NCBI GenBank assembly: GCA_902496845.1
Contig: CABVCJ010000016.1
Location: 1-34,537, forward strand
DNA length: 34,537 nt
Direction of reading: 5' to 3'
Source of the DNA: an uncultured Collinsella sp.
GTDB lineage: Bacteria > Actinomycetota > Coriobacteriia > Coriobacteriales > Coriobacteriaceae
Position numbers and translations under genes: made by a program. Positions 17,801 through 23,650 of this stretch are shown here, one piece after another. Within the stretch, counting starts at the first letter, position 1. Every line of letters starts with the position of its first letter. Under the pieces are notes generated by a model, which saw only the letters and a list, made by a program, of their open reading frames with translations, searched no databases and was not told the DNA's origin.

Positions 17801-18531
17801 TGGCCGAGATCCTGGAAATTCTCAAGCTTGCCACGTACACGGTAAAGGGCGGCGACAATCCGGAAATCTTCATTCGTCTCAACGACGCTTCGAAGGTCAA
17901 AGCGTTGGCTTCGGACAGCAGATATTCCAACGGCGTGCTGCGCGAGCTTAACGATCGCCATGAGTATTCGTCCAAGGTTATTAGGGGCTTCTTCTGCTCC
18001 ACGATGAGGGATTCCGAGCGATGGGACGTGGTCGAGGAGTATTTCCTGGGCAATGACGACTACGTTGCTCAGGTTCTGGGCATCGATGAGAAGCCGGCGG
18101 ACGAGTCTGCCAAGGCGGCTCCCAAGGTTAGGCATGCGGTTGCTAAGCGGCCTGTCGGCCTATCGACATCCGTCGTGGCTGAAGGGGCTTCCTATGAGGG
18201 CAAGCCGTACTTCCGCGTGTGGAAGGACCTGCTCAACAGCTGCTCTGTGGGTCAGGAGATCACCGACATCCAAAAGCTGAAAGAATTGGTCAAGAGCAGT
18301 AAGCTCGAGATGCCTCGCAAAGACGCGGTGGTCTGTATTGAGAGTACCGACTTTAAGTTGCATCCCGCCCTGTTGTGGAAGAAGAGCCGCGTGATGCTCT
18401 TTAGTGCCTCGCGTGCCGATGAGTTTGCCCACACTCAGGATATCGACTGGAAGTGCTTCATTCTGGGCCAGGGAGAGGGCATAGAGGCGATTGTCGACAC
18501 ACTCGAAAACGCCCCGAAGGAAGCGAAGTAG
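14839..18531 (+). CDS. Large RecQ-like DEAD/DEAH-box helicase
   Basis: A 1230-residue protein from ATG 14839, preceded by a strong GGAGGAGG (an upstream TTG at 14824 lies inside that site and is unlikely). Residues 1 to about 310 form an N-terminal domain I do not recognise. The helicase core has motif I APTGAGKS at 329-336, DEVH at 433-436 followed by TVTSWGKDFRPDYW, which is the RecQ-type motif II/aromatic loop (usually DEAH-x-SQWGHDFRPDY), SAT-like LTATA, FGMGIDI, and motif VI QEIGRGGR at 629-636. The C-terminal 550 residues are unassigned; RecQ-C zinc-binding cysteines and an HRDC domain are not evident. It probably unwinds or translocates on DNA in defence; RecQ-like helicases occur in several defence systems. 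It sits inside the split pglX, with its own operator-like repeat, and converges on DUF3800. Confidence 0.85.
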   Translation: MTEFCDGNSLTLDGKIDELLRDCSQPTIFAFCGLSSHLAESVARNECSIPGVVASDSALFFSPSDFARQKKLAVAQILSADGPVLMLFEQLLELRGTIGELFDGKIVVVRNNLFLDGEGVPSPVDLDLLDGFESSFDDMTPDTTGLSKYYAKSVKVGSAHLVTPIIPDEFSEWEVADLFDRASFDLDIASPNDESVVPVSSTAFLDYRLNLLDGAAGPASVLVNARELESYRSALEAVASVAYALGLSVSFVAQQDQEEKVEESDRLLSVLQHYWGKDASFRNLRFYKNPDFDNEMETVSQGAISEFVVKQAEAAHAGSVDYRNVFVTAPTGAGKSILFQIPALYLARKYQLVTLVIEPLKALMIDQVANLRKRGVKNVVAINSDIPYGERLESLDRVKSGEASIIYLSPELLLESSIQAILNGRELGLVVIDEVHTVTSWGKDFRPDYWYLGPYLSKLRKNGMSFPIFCLTATAVYGGRDDVVSHTVADLELGNCKTFLGNPRRNDISFDIVWRSKSELPGPIEEVKTDLAEQWIDKAVRDNRHAIVYCPYQSHVNAIIDQRSVSNSKVLGYHGGKDAAYKKIVQDAFASGSCRVLVSTKAFGMGIDIDDIDAVYHYAPTGNLSDYIQEIGRGGRKRGLGAKACIDFFMQDVRYSETLYALSKFSQWQLKEIMAKLYEVYASAPQKDRSQNFLVSPNTFSYLFTNEKDEDRKTNRVKSALMMISRDLEDKFNFPVIVVRPKVSYTKQFVCIEQAAERSFTTSYGKYLRKISEAHTRYENRAGQHAVKISDMGAIYELNVGDMWANEFSELTFADFKRQLFTGKICSPTGEPALSNRLALDINYSMTFDEATSTLSAFVEALRKTFMSLAREGDFSEKEFTKELTHQLEGTSLEVKKPSALLNAFVRPVDGGGHFGSDRSFKCIKRFNKSSRNTYSRVQDVRYGVIGRELQAAMSNLTQTLGRLQPPEGSKHCRRYLDNKALDARYALAEILEILKLATYTVKGGDNPEIFIRLNDASKVKALASDSRYSNGVLRELNDRHEYSSKVIRGFFCSTMRDSERWDVVEEYFLGNDDYVAQVLGIDEKPADESAKAAPKVRHAVAKRPVGLSTSVVAEGASYEGKPYFRVWKDLLNSCSVGQEITDIQKLKELVKSSKLEMPRKDAVVCIESTDFKLHPALLWKKSRVMLFSASRADEFAHTQDIDWKCFILGQGEGIEAIVDTLENAPKEAK

Positions 18532-18544
18532 GAGTCGCGACGAC

Positions 18545-18608
18545 TTTACGCATAAAAAATGCCGGGGGAAGCCCCCGGCTCTTGGAGGTCCCTCTATTCG
18601 AGGGTACC
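18545..18608 (-). repeat. 64-bp direct repeat, copy R2
   Basis: Nearly identical to 19465-19529: shared acgcataaaaaatgccggggg, the terminator hairpin, ctcttggaggtccctctatt and cgagggtacc. It lies just beyond the helicase stop, on the far side of the DUF3800 gene from copy R1 and in the same orientation. Confidence 0.85.
18554..18608 (-). ncRNA. Candidate small RNA from repeat R2
   Basis: On the minus strand a promoter-like pair TAGACC-17 nt-TATAAA (18615-18643) precedes a unit starting GGTACC at 18608, six bases after the -10, as in copy R1. The unit folds as a small hairpin (CCCTC-GAATA-GAGGG) and a GC-rich terminator stem at 18561-18579 followed by T6. The predicted RNA is about 55 nt. It carries GACCTCCAA (18582-18590), a perfect complement of the TTGGAGGTC that contains the DUF3800 ribosome binding site. 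Expression and function are inference. Confidence 0.4.
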
Positions 18609-18614
18609 GATATC

Positions 18615-18643
18615 TTTATAACAGAAGCTGCGCGCTGGGTCTA
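18615..18643 (-). promoter_or_regulatory. Possible promoter of repeat-R2 RNA
   Basis: TAGACC and TATAAA hexamers with 17-nt spacing on the minus strand, directly upstream of the conserved GGTACC start of the R2 repeat unit. Confidence 0.4.
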
Positions 18644-18682
18644 CGCGAGGCGTTTGGCTCGACTGGCAGTCTCCCTAAAAGC

Positions 18683-18707
18683 AAAAATGCCGGGGGGATC
18701 CCCCGGC
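18683..18707 (-). terminator. Terminator downstream of DUF3800, degenerate repeat copy R3
   Basis: gccggggg-gat-cccccggc-type stem at 18689-18707 followed on the minus strand by a T5 run, 66 bp past the DUF3800 stop. Around it is a diverged third copy of the repeat unit, with TATAAA at about 18735-18740, but it lacks the GACCTCCAA stretch. Confidence 0.7.
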
Positions 18708-18772
18708 CCTTGACTGCCCTCCATAAAGGAACGCAACTCATTTATACCATGGCTCCAGTGCGAATGTCTGAA

Positions 18773-19450
18773 TCAATTGAGCCTCTTTTTCTTTAGCTTC
18801 TTAACGAAGTTCTTTTTGAATGGGGTGATCGAGCCAAAGAACTCCGTGTCTGTTTTGGTCGCCGTTCCATTCTGGAACTTAAGGAGTGTGAGCTCGACCC
18901 CGCAAATATAGTCGGCGACCTGGGATAGTCGATATGTTCTGGGCGAAGCGTCGCGATAAACCGTGGCCCTTTGGGAAATGGCCTTTTCGATGGCACCGTG
19001 AAGCGCGCGCGTTACAACGCTTTGGCCTCCGTCGTAGTAGATCTTCACGTGGTCGAAGCTCTGCATATACGCCAGGTGGTCGGCAAGGAATAGCGTAACA
19101 TCGCGTTCGATCTTTTCGGAGAGCTTTTGCGGTTCGTAAAGGCCCTGTTTCTTGTCGTAGATGAAGGGTCGGTATGTGATGGGAAGGTGCTGCACAAGCA
19201 TCGTGAAGGCGGAAAGTTGCTTTTTCCGCCGTTGGATATCCTGCCATTTATAGTCGTCGTGTCCGGTCAAGAGAGGCCCAAAGTGAAATGGCATGATGTC
19301 AAGGCTTTGATCTTTTAAGAGCTGTTCGTAGCTATTGATATGAGGGTCAACAGGCTCGTCCTGTTCATGGAATACGAGCGTGACTATGTAGTACCTAGAT
19401 ACAGGCCCCGCGTCGCCGGATTCGTCGATAAAGATCGAGAGTTCCTTCAT
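18773..19450 (-). CDS. DUF3800 domain protein
   Basis: A 225-residue soluble protein with the DUF3800 pattern: N-terminal FIDESGD (Asp9, Glu10, Asp13), a central KIYYDGGQ, and C-terminal LSQVADYICGVE. These acidic residues resemble an RNase H-like/nuclease metal site, so DUF3800 proteins are suspected nucleases; that activity is inference. DUF3800 genes are frequent in defence islands and mobile DNA. The C-terminus is very basic (FKKNFVKKLKKKRLN), suggesting nucleic-acid contact. ATG 19450 has GGAGG 7 nt upstream. It is the only gene on the minus strand within the BREX block, converges with the helicase, and is flanked by direct repeats at 18545-18608 and 19465-19529. Its leader contains a promoter, a terminator hairpin and a stretch that can pair with its ribosome binding site, so its expression is probably held low. 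Confidence 0.85.
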   Translation of the reverse strand: MKELSIFIDESGDAGPVSRYYIVTLVFHEQDEPVDPHINSYEQLLKDQSLDIMPFHFGPLLTGHDDYKWQDIQRRKKQLSAFTMLVQHLPITYRPFIYDKKQGLYEPQKLSEKIERDVTLFLADHLAYMQSFDHVKIYYDGGQSVVTRALHGAIEKAISQRATVYRDASPRTYRLSQVADYICGVELTLLKFQNGTATKTDTEFFGSITPFKKNFVKKLKKKRLN

Positions 19451-19455
19451 GAGGT

Positions 19456-19529
19456 GACCTCCAATTTACGCATAAAAAATGCCGGGGGACATCCCCCGGC
19501 TCTTGGAGGTCCCTCTATTCGAGGGTACC
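19456..19529 (-). promoter_or_regulatory. DUF3800 leader: terminator hairpin plus ribosome-site-sequestering pairing
   Basis: On the minus strand, transcription from about 19529 would make a hairpin CCCTC-GAATA-GAGGG, then GACCTCCAA (19503-19511), then a terminator stem at 19481-19500 with T6 (19474-19479), and finally TTGGAGGTC (19456-19464), the DUF3800 ribosome binding site. GACCTCCAA and TTGGAGGTC are perfect 9-nt complements, so a readthrough transcript can hide the ribosome binding site in a stem that encloses the terminator. Sequence complementarity is seen; regulation is inferred. Confidence 0.5.
19465..19529 (-). repeat. 65-bp direct repeat, copy R1, in the DUF3800 leader
   Basis: Partner of 18545-18608, differing mainly in the terminator loop (gacat versus gaag). 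It occupies the predicted 5' leader of DUF3800, ending 15 bp before the start codon. Recombination between the two copies would delete the DUF3800 gene cleanly. Confidence 0.85.
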
Positions 19530-19535
19530 AATCCT

Positions 19536-19565
19536 TTTATACCACGAGACGAGGAGTCTATTCAA
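19536..19565 (-). promoter_or_regulatory. Probable DUF3800/R1 promoter
   Basis: TTGAAT and TATAAA hexamers separated by 18 nt on the minus strand, with the repeat unit starting GGTACC six bases after the -10. This is the clearest sigma-70-type promoter in the centre of the window. Confidence 0.55.
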
Positions 19566-19928
19566 GTAGAAATTATAATGACCAAACACATGTTCGTCAA
19601 TCTGCCTGCGGTTTTAGGATAACGACAGACTTTTGGCATGAGATGGTGGGGACGCGCTCGTTCGTGTTGCTTTGAACCGGTTGATGCGGCCGTGGCGTTA
19701 TGGCTACCGCTCGCACTTGTTGCTCAACAAATGGTGGAGCTGGTGGAGTAAGTTAATACTTAGTTGACTGCAAAGCGGGGTCGGCCTGTAGCGGGCGTAC
19801 TCTCAAAATGGTGCTTGCGAATGCTCTGCACGGGGCGCTAGAAGCTTTGCTGTCGGGTAGACTTGTCTATGTTGACTTAACTACGTTTGGTCGGGTTTTA
19901 ATTGGCTCGGATTGGATGGGATAGAGAT
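19566..19928 (+). promoter_or_regulatory. Intergenic region before the pglX C-terminal gene, with palindromic repeat copy 2
   Basis: About 360 bp without a supported gene. It contains the 55-bp repeat copy at 19704-19758 with palindrome TTGTTGCTCAACAA at 19717-19730. A TTGACT at about 19873 followed by a weak TTTAAT may serve as promoter for the downstream pglX C-terminal, pglZ and brxL genes. Confidence 0.4.
19704..19758. repeat. 55-bp direct repeat, copy 2 (contains TTGTTGCTCAACAA)
   Basis: Partner of 14758-14812, about 4.95 kb apart in the same orientation. The palindromic core is identical in both copies; the 3' half has diverged mostly by transitions. Confidence 0.7.
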
Positions 19929-20897
19929 ATGGCAACGTTGCTCGCCGATAAATACGAGGCTCGCAAGGCCGAGGTCAATGCTCGCTTTGAGCAGCTTCGC
20001 GCTAACGAGGAAGAGCTCAACCGAATCTTCGCCAAGATCTACAACATGGAGGGCGAGGTGCCCATCGAGGTCGAGGACAAGTACGTCTCGGTGGCGCGCA
20101 TCTTTGATACCGCCGACGAGATTCCCGAGAGCTACAAGGGCAACAAGTATGTGCGTACCAAGCGCGACGAGATCACCTCGCTCATAAGCTATGCCGTGGG
20201 CTGCATGTTTGGCCGCTATTCGCTGGACGTGGACGGTCTGGTTCTTGCCGACCAGGGTGCCACGGTCAACGACTATCTGGCCAAGATGCCCGACCCCGAT
20301 CACGTGACCTTTATGCCCGATGGCGACAACGTGTTGCCCATTACCGACGACGAGTACTTTGACGACGACATCGTGCGCTATTTTATTGACTTTGTGCGCA
20401 CTGTGTACGGCGAGGAAACGCTCGAGCAGAACCTAGCCTTTATTGCCGAGGCGCTCGGCGGCAAGGGCACCTCGCGCGAGGTCATCCGCACCTACTTTTT
20501 GAAGGACTTCTTTAAGGACCACTGCCAGACCTACAAGAAGCGTCCTATCTACTGGCTGTTTGATTCGGGCAAAAAGAACGGCTTTATGGCCCTGGTGTAC
20601 ATGCATCGCTACACGCCCGACTTGCTGGCGCGCATTCGTACCGACTACGTTCACGAGCAGCAGGAGCGCTATCGCTCGCAGATTGCCGACGCCGAGGACG
20701 CGCTGGCCACGGCGGAGCGCGGCGAGAAGGTCGCGCTGACCAAGTGCATCAAAAAGCTCAAGGATCAGCTGACCGAGACCGTTGCCTACGAGGAAAAGCT
20801 GCATCACCTGGCCGACCAGATGATCAAGATCGACCTGGACGACGGCGTTAAGGTCAACTATGCCAAGTTCCAGGATGTGCTGGCAAAGATAAAATAA
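19929..20897 (+). CDS. pglX: BREX methyltransferase PglX, detached C-terminal domain
   Basis: A 322-residue protein that matches only the C-terminal domain of PglX: FEQLRANEEELNRIFAKIY, EVPIEVEDKYVSV, ITSLISYAVGCMFGRYSLD, ITDDEYFDDDIV, TYFLKDFFKDHC and KRPIYWLFDSGKKNGF. In intact PglX these follow directly after the DSFETSWDF..HPLL segment that ends the upstream fragment at 12302, so this is the missing end of the same gene, with its own ATG at 19929 (an in-frame TTG at 19902 is possible). It contains no methylase motifs; a coiled-coil segment (YRSQIADAEDALATAERGEK) lies near the end. The ribosome binding site is weak. It precedes pglZ by 60 bp, the normal pglX-pglZ order. It could pair with the N-terminal part as a split enzyme, or be a remnant. 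Confidence 0.88.
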   Translation: MATLLADKYEARKAEVNARFEQLRANEEELNRIFAKIYNMEGEVPIEVEDKYVSVARIFDTADEIPESYKGNKYVRTKRDEITSLISYAVGCMFGRYSLDVDGLVLADQGATVNDYLAKMPDPDHVTFMPDGDNVLPITDDEYFDDDIVRYFIDFVRTVYGEETLEQNLAFIAEALGGKGTSREVIRTYFLKDFFKDHCQTYKKRPIYWLFDSGKKNGFMALVYMHRYTPDLLARIRTDYVHEQQERYRSQIADAEDALATAERGEKVALTKCIKKLKDQLTETVAYEEKLHHLADQMIKIDLDDGVKVNYAKFQDVLAKIK

Positions 20898-20957
20898 TGC
20901 ACACGTGATTACGCGTTACGCGAATTGTTTTGACCGGTATGACAGTGGGATTGTTAG

Positions 20958-23639
20958 ATGGCAAAGTTCGATGTAATTGAAGAGCTGGCAGCGCGCTTTG
21001 AACAGCCGCTGCCCGATTGCCGTGAGCGCCGCGTGGTGGTGTGGCACGACGCAGAGGGCGAGTTTGCCGCCACGTTTGCCGAGCTTGCCGAGGGCGGCTT
21101 TGGCGAAGCGATAGAGCAGCGCCTGCCGCGTCCGGTGCGCTTTGTGGAGGCTTGCGACGGGCATATGTTTGAGGTCAAGCGCCTTATCGCGCGCGAGGAC
21201 ACCACGAGCGACATGCTGGTGTATCGCCAGCAGGGGCGCGGTAGCCTTGAGGGCGATTGGCTGGCCGATGTTGAGCTGTACGCCGATCAGTTCTCGGCGG
21301 ACTATCTGTCGCTGCTGGCCGATCAGCTGGGGGCTTCGAACGCACGGGATATTCGTAAGGCGCTGCAGGCGCACAAGTCGTTCTTTGCCGCCAAGGGCCG
21401 CGTCGCCAAGTTTTCCAAGTGCATGCCCGCGCCTGCGTGCGCGGCCGATGTTGAGCTGGGCCTGCTGGCCGCCATGTTTGACGGCTCGGACCCCAGTGCT
21501 GCCACCATGCCGTTTATTGTGCGCGCGTGCCTGACTAAGCTGCTGCACGATGGCCCGGAGGCACTGGCGGAACTGGCGCAAAAGTTTGAGGCCGCCGACA
21601 GTCTTGCTGCCTTTGTGCGTCAGCGCACGGGCTTTGAGGGTGCGCTGTTCGAGCGCGACTCGCTGCAGGATTTTGCCGCCCATGTGCTGCTCACGGCCGC
21701 GGCCTCGTTGGTGCCGGCCGCTGCGCTGCAAAAGCTCTCCAACCATATTGCGCCTGCCTATGCGCCGTATTGCATCGCGGTTGTCCGCGAGTGGGCGGGC
21801 GATGCCGCGGCGTCTGATGACCTGCGTGAGATTTGCGAGCTGGTCCAGGACGCGTGCGGCCTGCGCCACGTGTTTGGCGCTCTGTCTACCGACGATCTGC
21901 TGCGGCTCGATGTATTCCCGTGCGTTGACGAGGCCATTTTGAGCGACTTGCTCACCTCGCTGGCGCAGGGAGCCGACCGCGTTGACGAGTCCCGTCGTGT
22001 TGCCTCGGCCCGTCGCGACCTGTGCTGGTACGACGATGTCGCCTGCTACTACCAGGTGCTTTTGGCGTTGGCCGACATGGCGGCCTTTAAGCGCGACCAT
22101 GCGGGCGGATTCCATATTGCCCAGGCGGCCGAGGTGTGGGAGGCCTACACCTCGGATTGGTGGCGCATGGATGCGGCCTATCGCGCGCTGCGTCAGGCCA
22201 ACGAGCGCTGCAAGCTGCGTGGTGTCGACCTGCTGGAGGAGCCCGAGCGCCGCGCGGTCGAGTGGGCCGAGAACAACTACGTTAACTGGTATCTGACCGA
22301 GAGCAACGCGTGCTGGGCCAATGCCGCTCAGGCGCAGTGGCGCGATGCTGGCTATGTTGAGGGTGTCGCCCGCCAAGACCTGTTCTATTGGGAGACGCTG
22401 CCCACGTATGCTGGTAGTGCCAAGACCAAGGTGGTCCTGATTAGCGATGCGCTGCGTTACGAAGTGGCGCAGGACGTGGCTGCCGCTTTGGAGCGCGAGC
22501 GCGGCGGCGAGGTGCGCATGGGTAGCGTGCAGGCGATGTTCCCCTCTATTACCGAGATGGGCATGCCGGCGCTGTTGCCGCATCAGGCTATGACGCTCAA
22601 TATGGAAACAGGCGCCGTGCTGCTCGACGGTATGCCGACGGGTTCTACGGTCGAGCGTCAGGCGGTGCTGCAGAAGGCCGCGCCTACGGGTCGTGCCCTG
22701 AGCGCTGCGGCGTATTTGGATATGCCTGCCGCCGACCGCAAGGAGCTGATCAAGTCCAGCGAGATCGTGTACCTGTATCACAACAAGATCGACGCGACGG
22801 GGGAGAAGCTCGCCACCGAAAGCGACGTGTTCGATGCATGCGCCGAGAGCGTGGACGAGTTGGTCTCGATTGCCAAGCGCGTGTGCACTGACGCGCCGGG
22901 TGCCCGTGTGACGATTACATCCGATCATGGTTTTTTGTATACGGCCAACGAGCTGCCGGAATGCCTGTTCTTGGGCAAGAATGACCTGCCCGACGACCCG
23001 GTGCTGTTTGGCAAGCGCCATGCGGTGGTCGCTCAGGGCGACGCCTTGGCCGATATCGCTAACGGTGCGGACGGTAGCCCGTATTTGGCCATGAACATGG
23101 ACCACGTGGTGCCGGGCGGCGGTTATGTTGGCTTGGCCCCGCGCGGAATCGTGCACTACAAACGACCCGGCGGAACCAAGCGCTACGTGCATGGCGGCGT
23201 GAGCCTGCAGGAGCTTGTGGTGCCGGTGGTTGGGTATCGCCGCCTGAGCGCGTCTTCAAAGGAATTTGTCGACACGCAAATGGCTCAACTGCGAGTGCTG
23301 AGCGAGAGCCGCCGCGTTACCAACTCGCTGTTTGGCATTAAGTTGCTGCAGGACGAGGCCGCAACGGGCAAGGTGCTGCCGTGCGAGTACGAGCTGGTGT
23401 TTACCGACGAGACCGGCAACGAGGTGAGCGATGTTGCTCGCGTGCATGCGGACATGACCTCGCCCAACCCGCAGGATCGCGTGGTCGAGGCTCGCTTTAC
23501 GCTTAAGTCAGGCGTGTCATTTGGATCCGGTTCGTCCCATTTGCTGGTTTGTCGCGATGCCCAGTCGGGCAAGATCGTTTGGCGCGAGACGTACACCATT
23601 GCCGTTTCGTTTGCCCCCGTTGCTGACTTTGGTTTTTAG
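20958..23639 (+). CDS. pglZ: BREX alkaline-phosphatase-superfamily protein PglZ
   Basis: An 893-residue PglZ, the BREX hallmark protein of the alkaline phosphatase superfamily; some family members have metal-dependent phosphatase or nuclease activity, and its role in BREX is not fully known. The PglZ domain spans roughly residues 480-720: VVLISDALRYEVAQDV with the metal/nucleophile-region Asp497, GSVQAMFPSITEMGMPALLPH, then TITSDHGFLYT with Asp656 and His657. The N-terminus (VIEELAARF, RRVVVWHDAEGEF) and GVSLQELVVPVVGY are typical of type A PglZ. Length is full. Its TTT-TAG stop runs into the AGGAG ribosome binding site of brxL. GC content matches brxC rather than the inserted block. Confidence 0.93.
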   Translation: MAKFDVIEELAARFEQPLPDCRERRVVVWHDAEGEFAATFAELAEGGFGEAIEQRLPRPVRFVEACDGHMFEVKRLIAREDTTSDMLVYRQQGRGSLEGDWLADVELYADQFSADYLSLLADQLGASNARDIRKALQAHKSFFAAKGRVAKFSKCMPAPACAADVELGLLAAMFDGSDPSAATMPFIVRACLTKLLHDGPEALAELAQKFEAADSLAAFVRQRTGFEGALFERDSLQDFAAHVLLTAAASLVPAAALQKLSNHIAPAYAPYCIAVVREWAGDAAASDDLREICELVQDACGLRHVFGALSTDDLLRLDVFPCVDEAILSDLLTSLAQGADRVDESRRVASARRDLCWYDDVACYYQVLLALADMAAFKRDHAGGFHIAQAAEVWEAYTSDWWRMDAAYRALRQANERCKLRGVDLLEEPERRAVEWAENNYVNWYLTESNACWANAAQAQWRDAGYVEGVARQDLFYWETLPTYAGSAKTKVVLISDALRYEVAQDVAAALERERGGEVRMGSVQAMFPSITEMGMPALLPHQAMTLNMETGAVLLDGMPTGSTVERQAVLQKAAPTGRALSAAAYLDMPAADRKELIKSSEIVYLYHNKIDATGEKLATESDVFDACAESVDELVSIAKRVCTDAPGARVTITSDHGFLYTANELPECLFLGKNDLPDDPVLFGKRHAVVAQGDALADIANGADGSPYLAMNMDHVVPGGGYVGLAPRGIVHYKRPGGTKRYVHGGVSLQELVVPVVGYRRLSASSKEFVDTQMAQLRVLSESRRVTNSLFGIKLLQDEAATGKVLPCEYELVFTDETGNEVSDVARVHADMTSPNPQDRVVEARFTLKSGVSFGSGSSHLLVCRDAQSGKIVWRETYTIAVSFAPVADFGF

Positions 23640-23650
23640 GAGTGTGCCCT

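Noticed and set aside
15577..18135. 852-codon open frame on the minus strand opposite the helicase
   Set aside because: Mirror of helicase codon use; no recognisable motifs, while the plus-strand product has all helicase motifs.
18545..19529. CRISPR array or T-box riboswitch
   Set aside because: Only two or three unevenly spaced copies with a gene between them, and no T-box specifier or antiterminator bulge sequence.
9796..20897. Phase-variable pglX inversion system
   Set aside because: No recombinase, no second inverted pglX copy and no inverted repeats around pglX; the repeats seen are direct.
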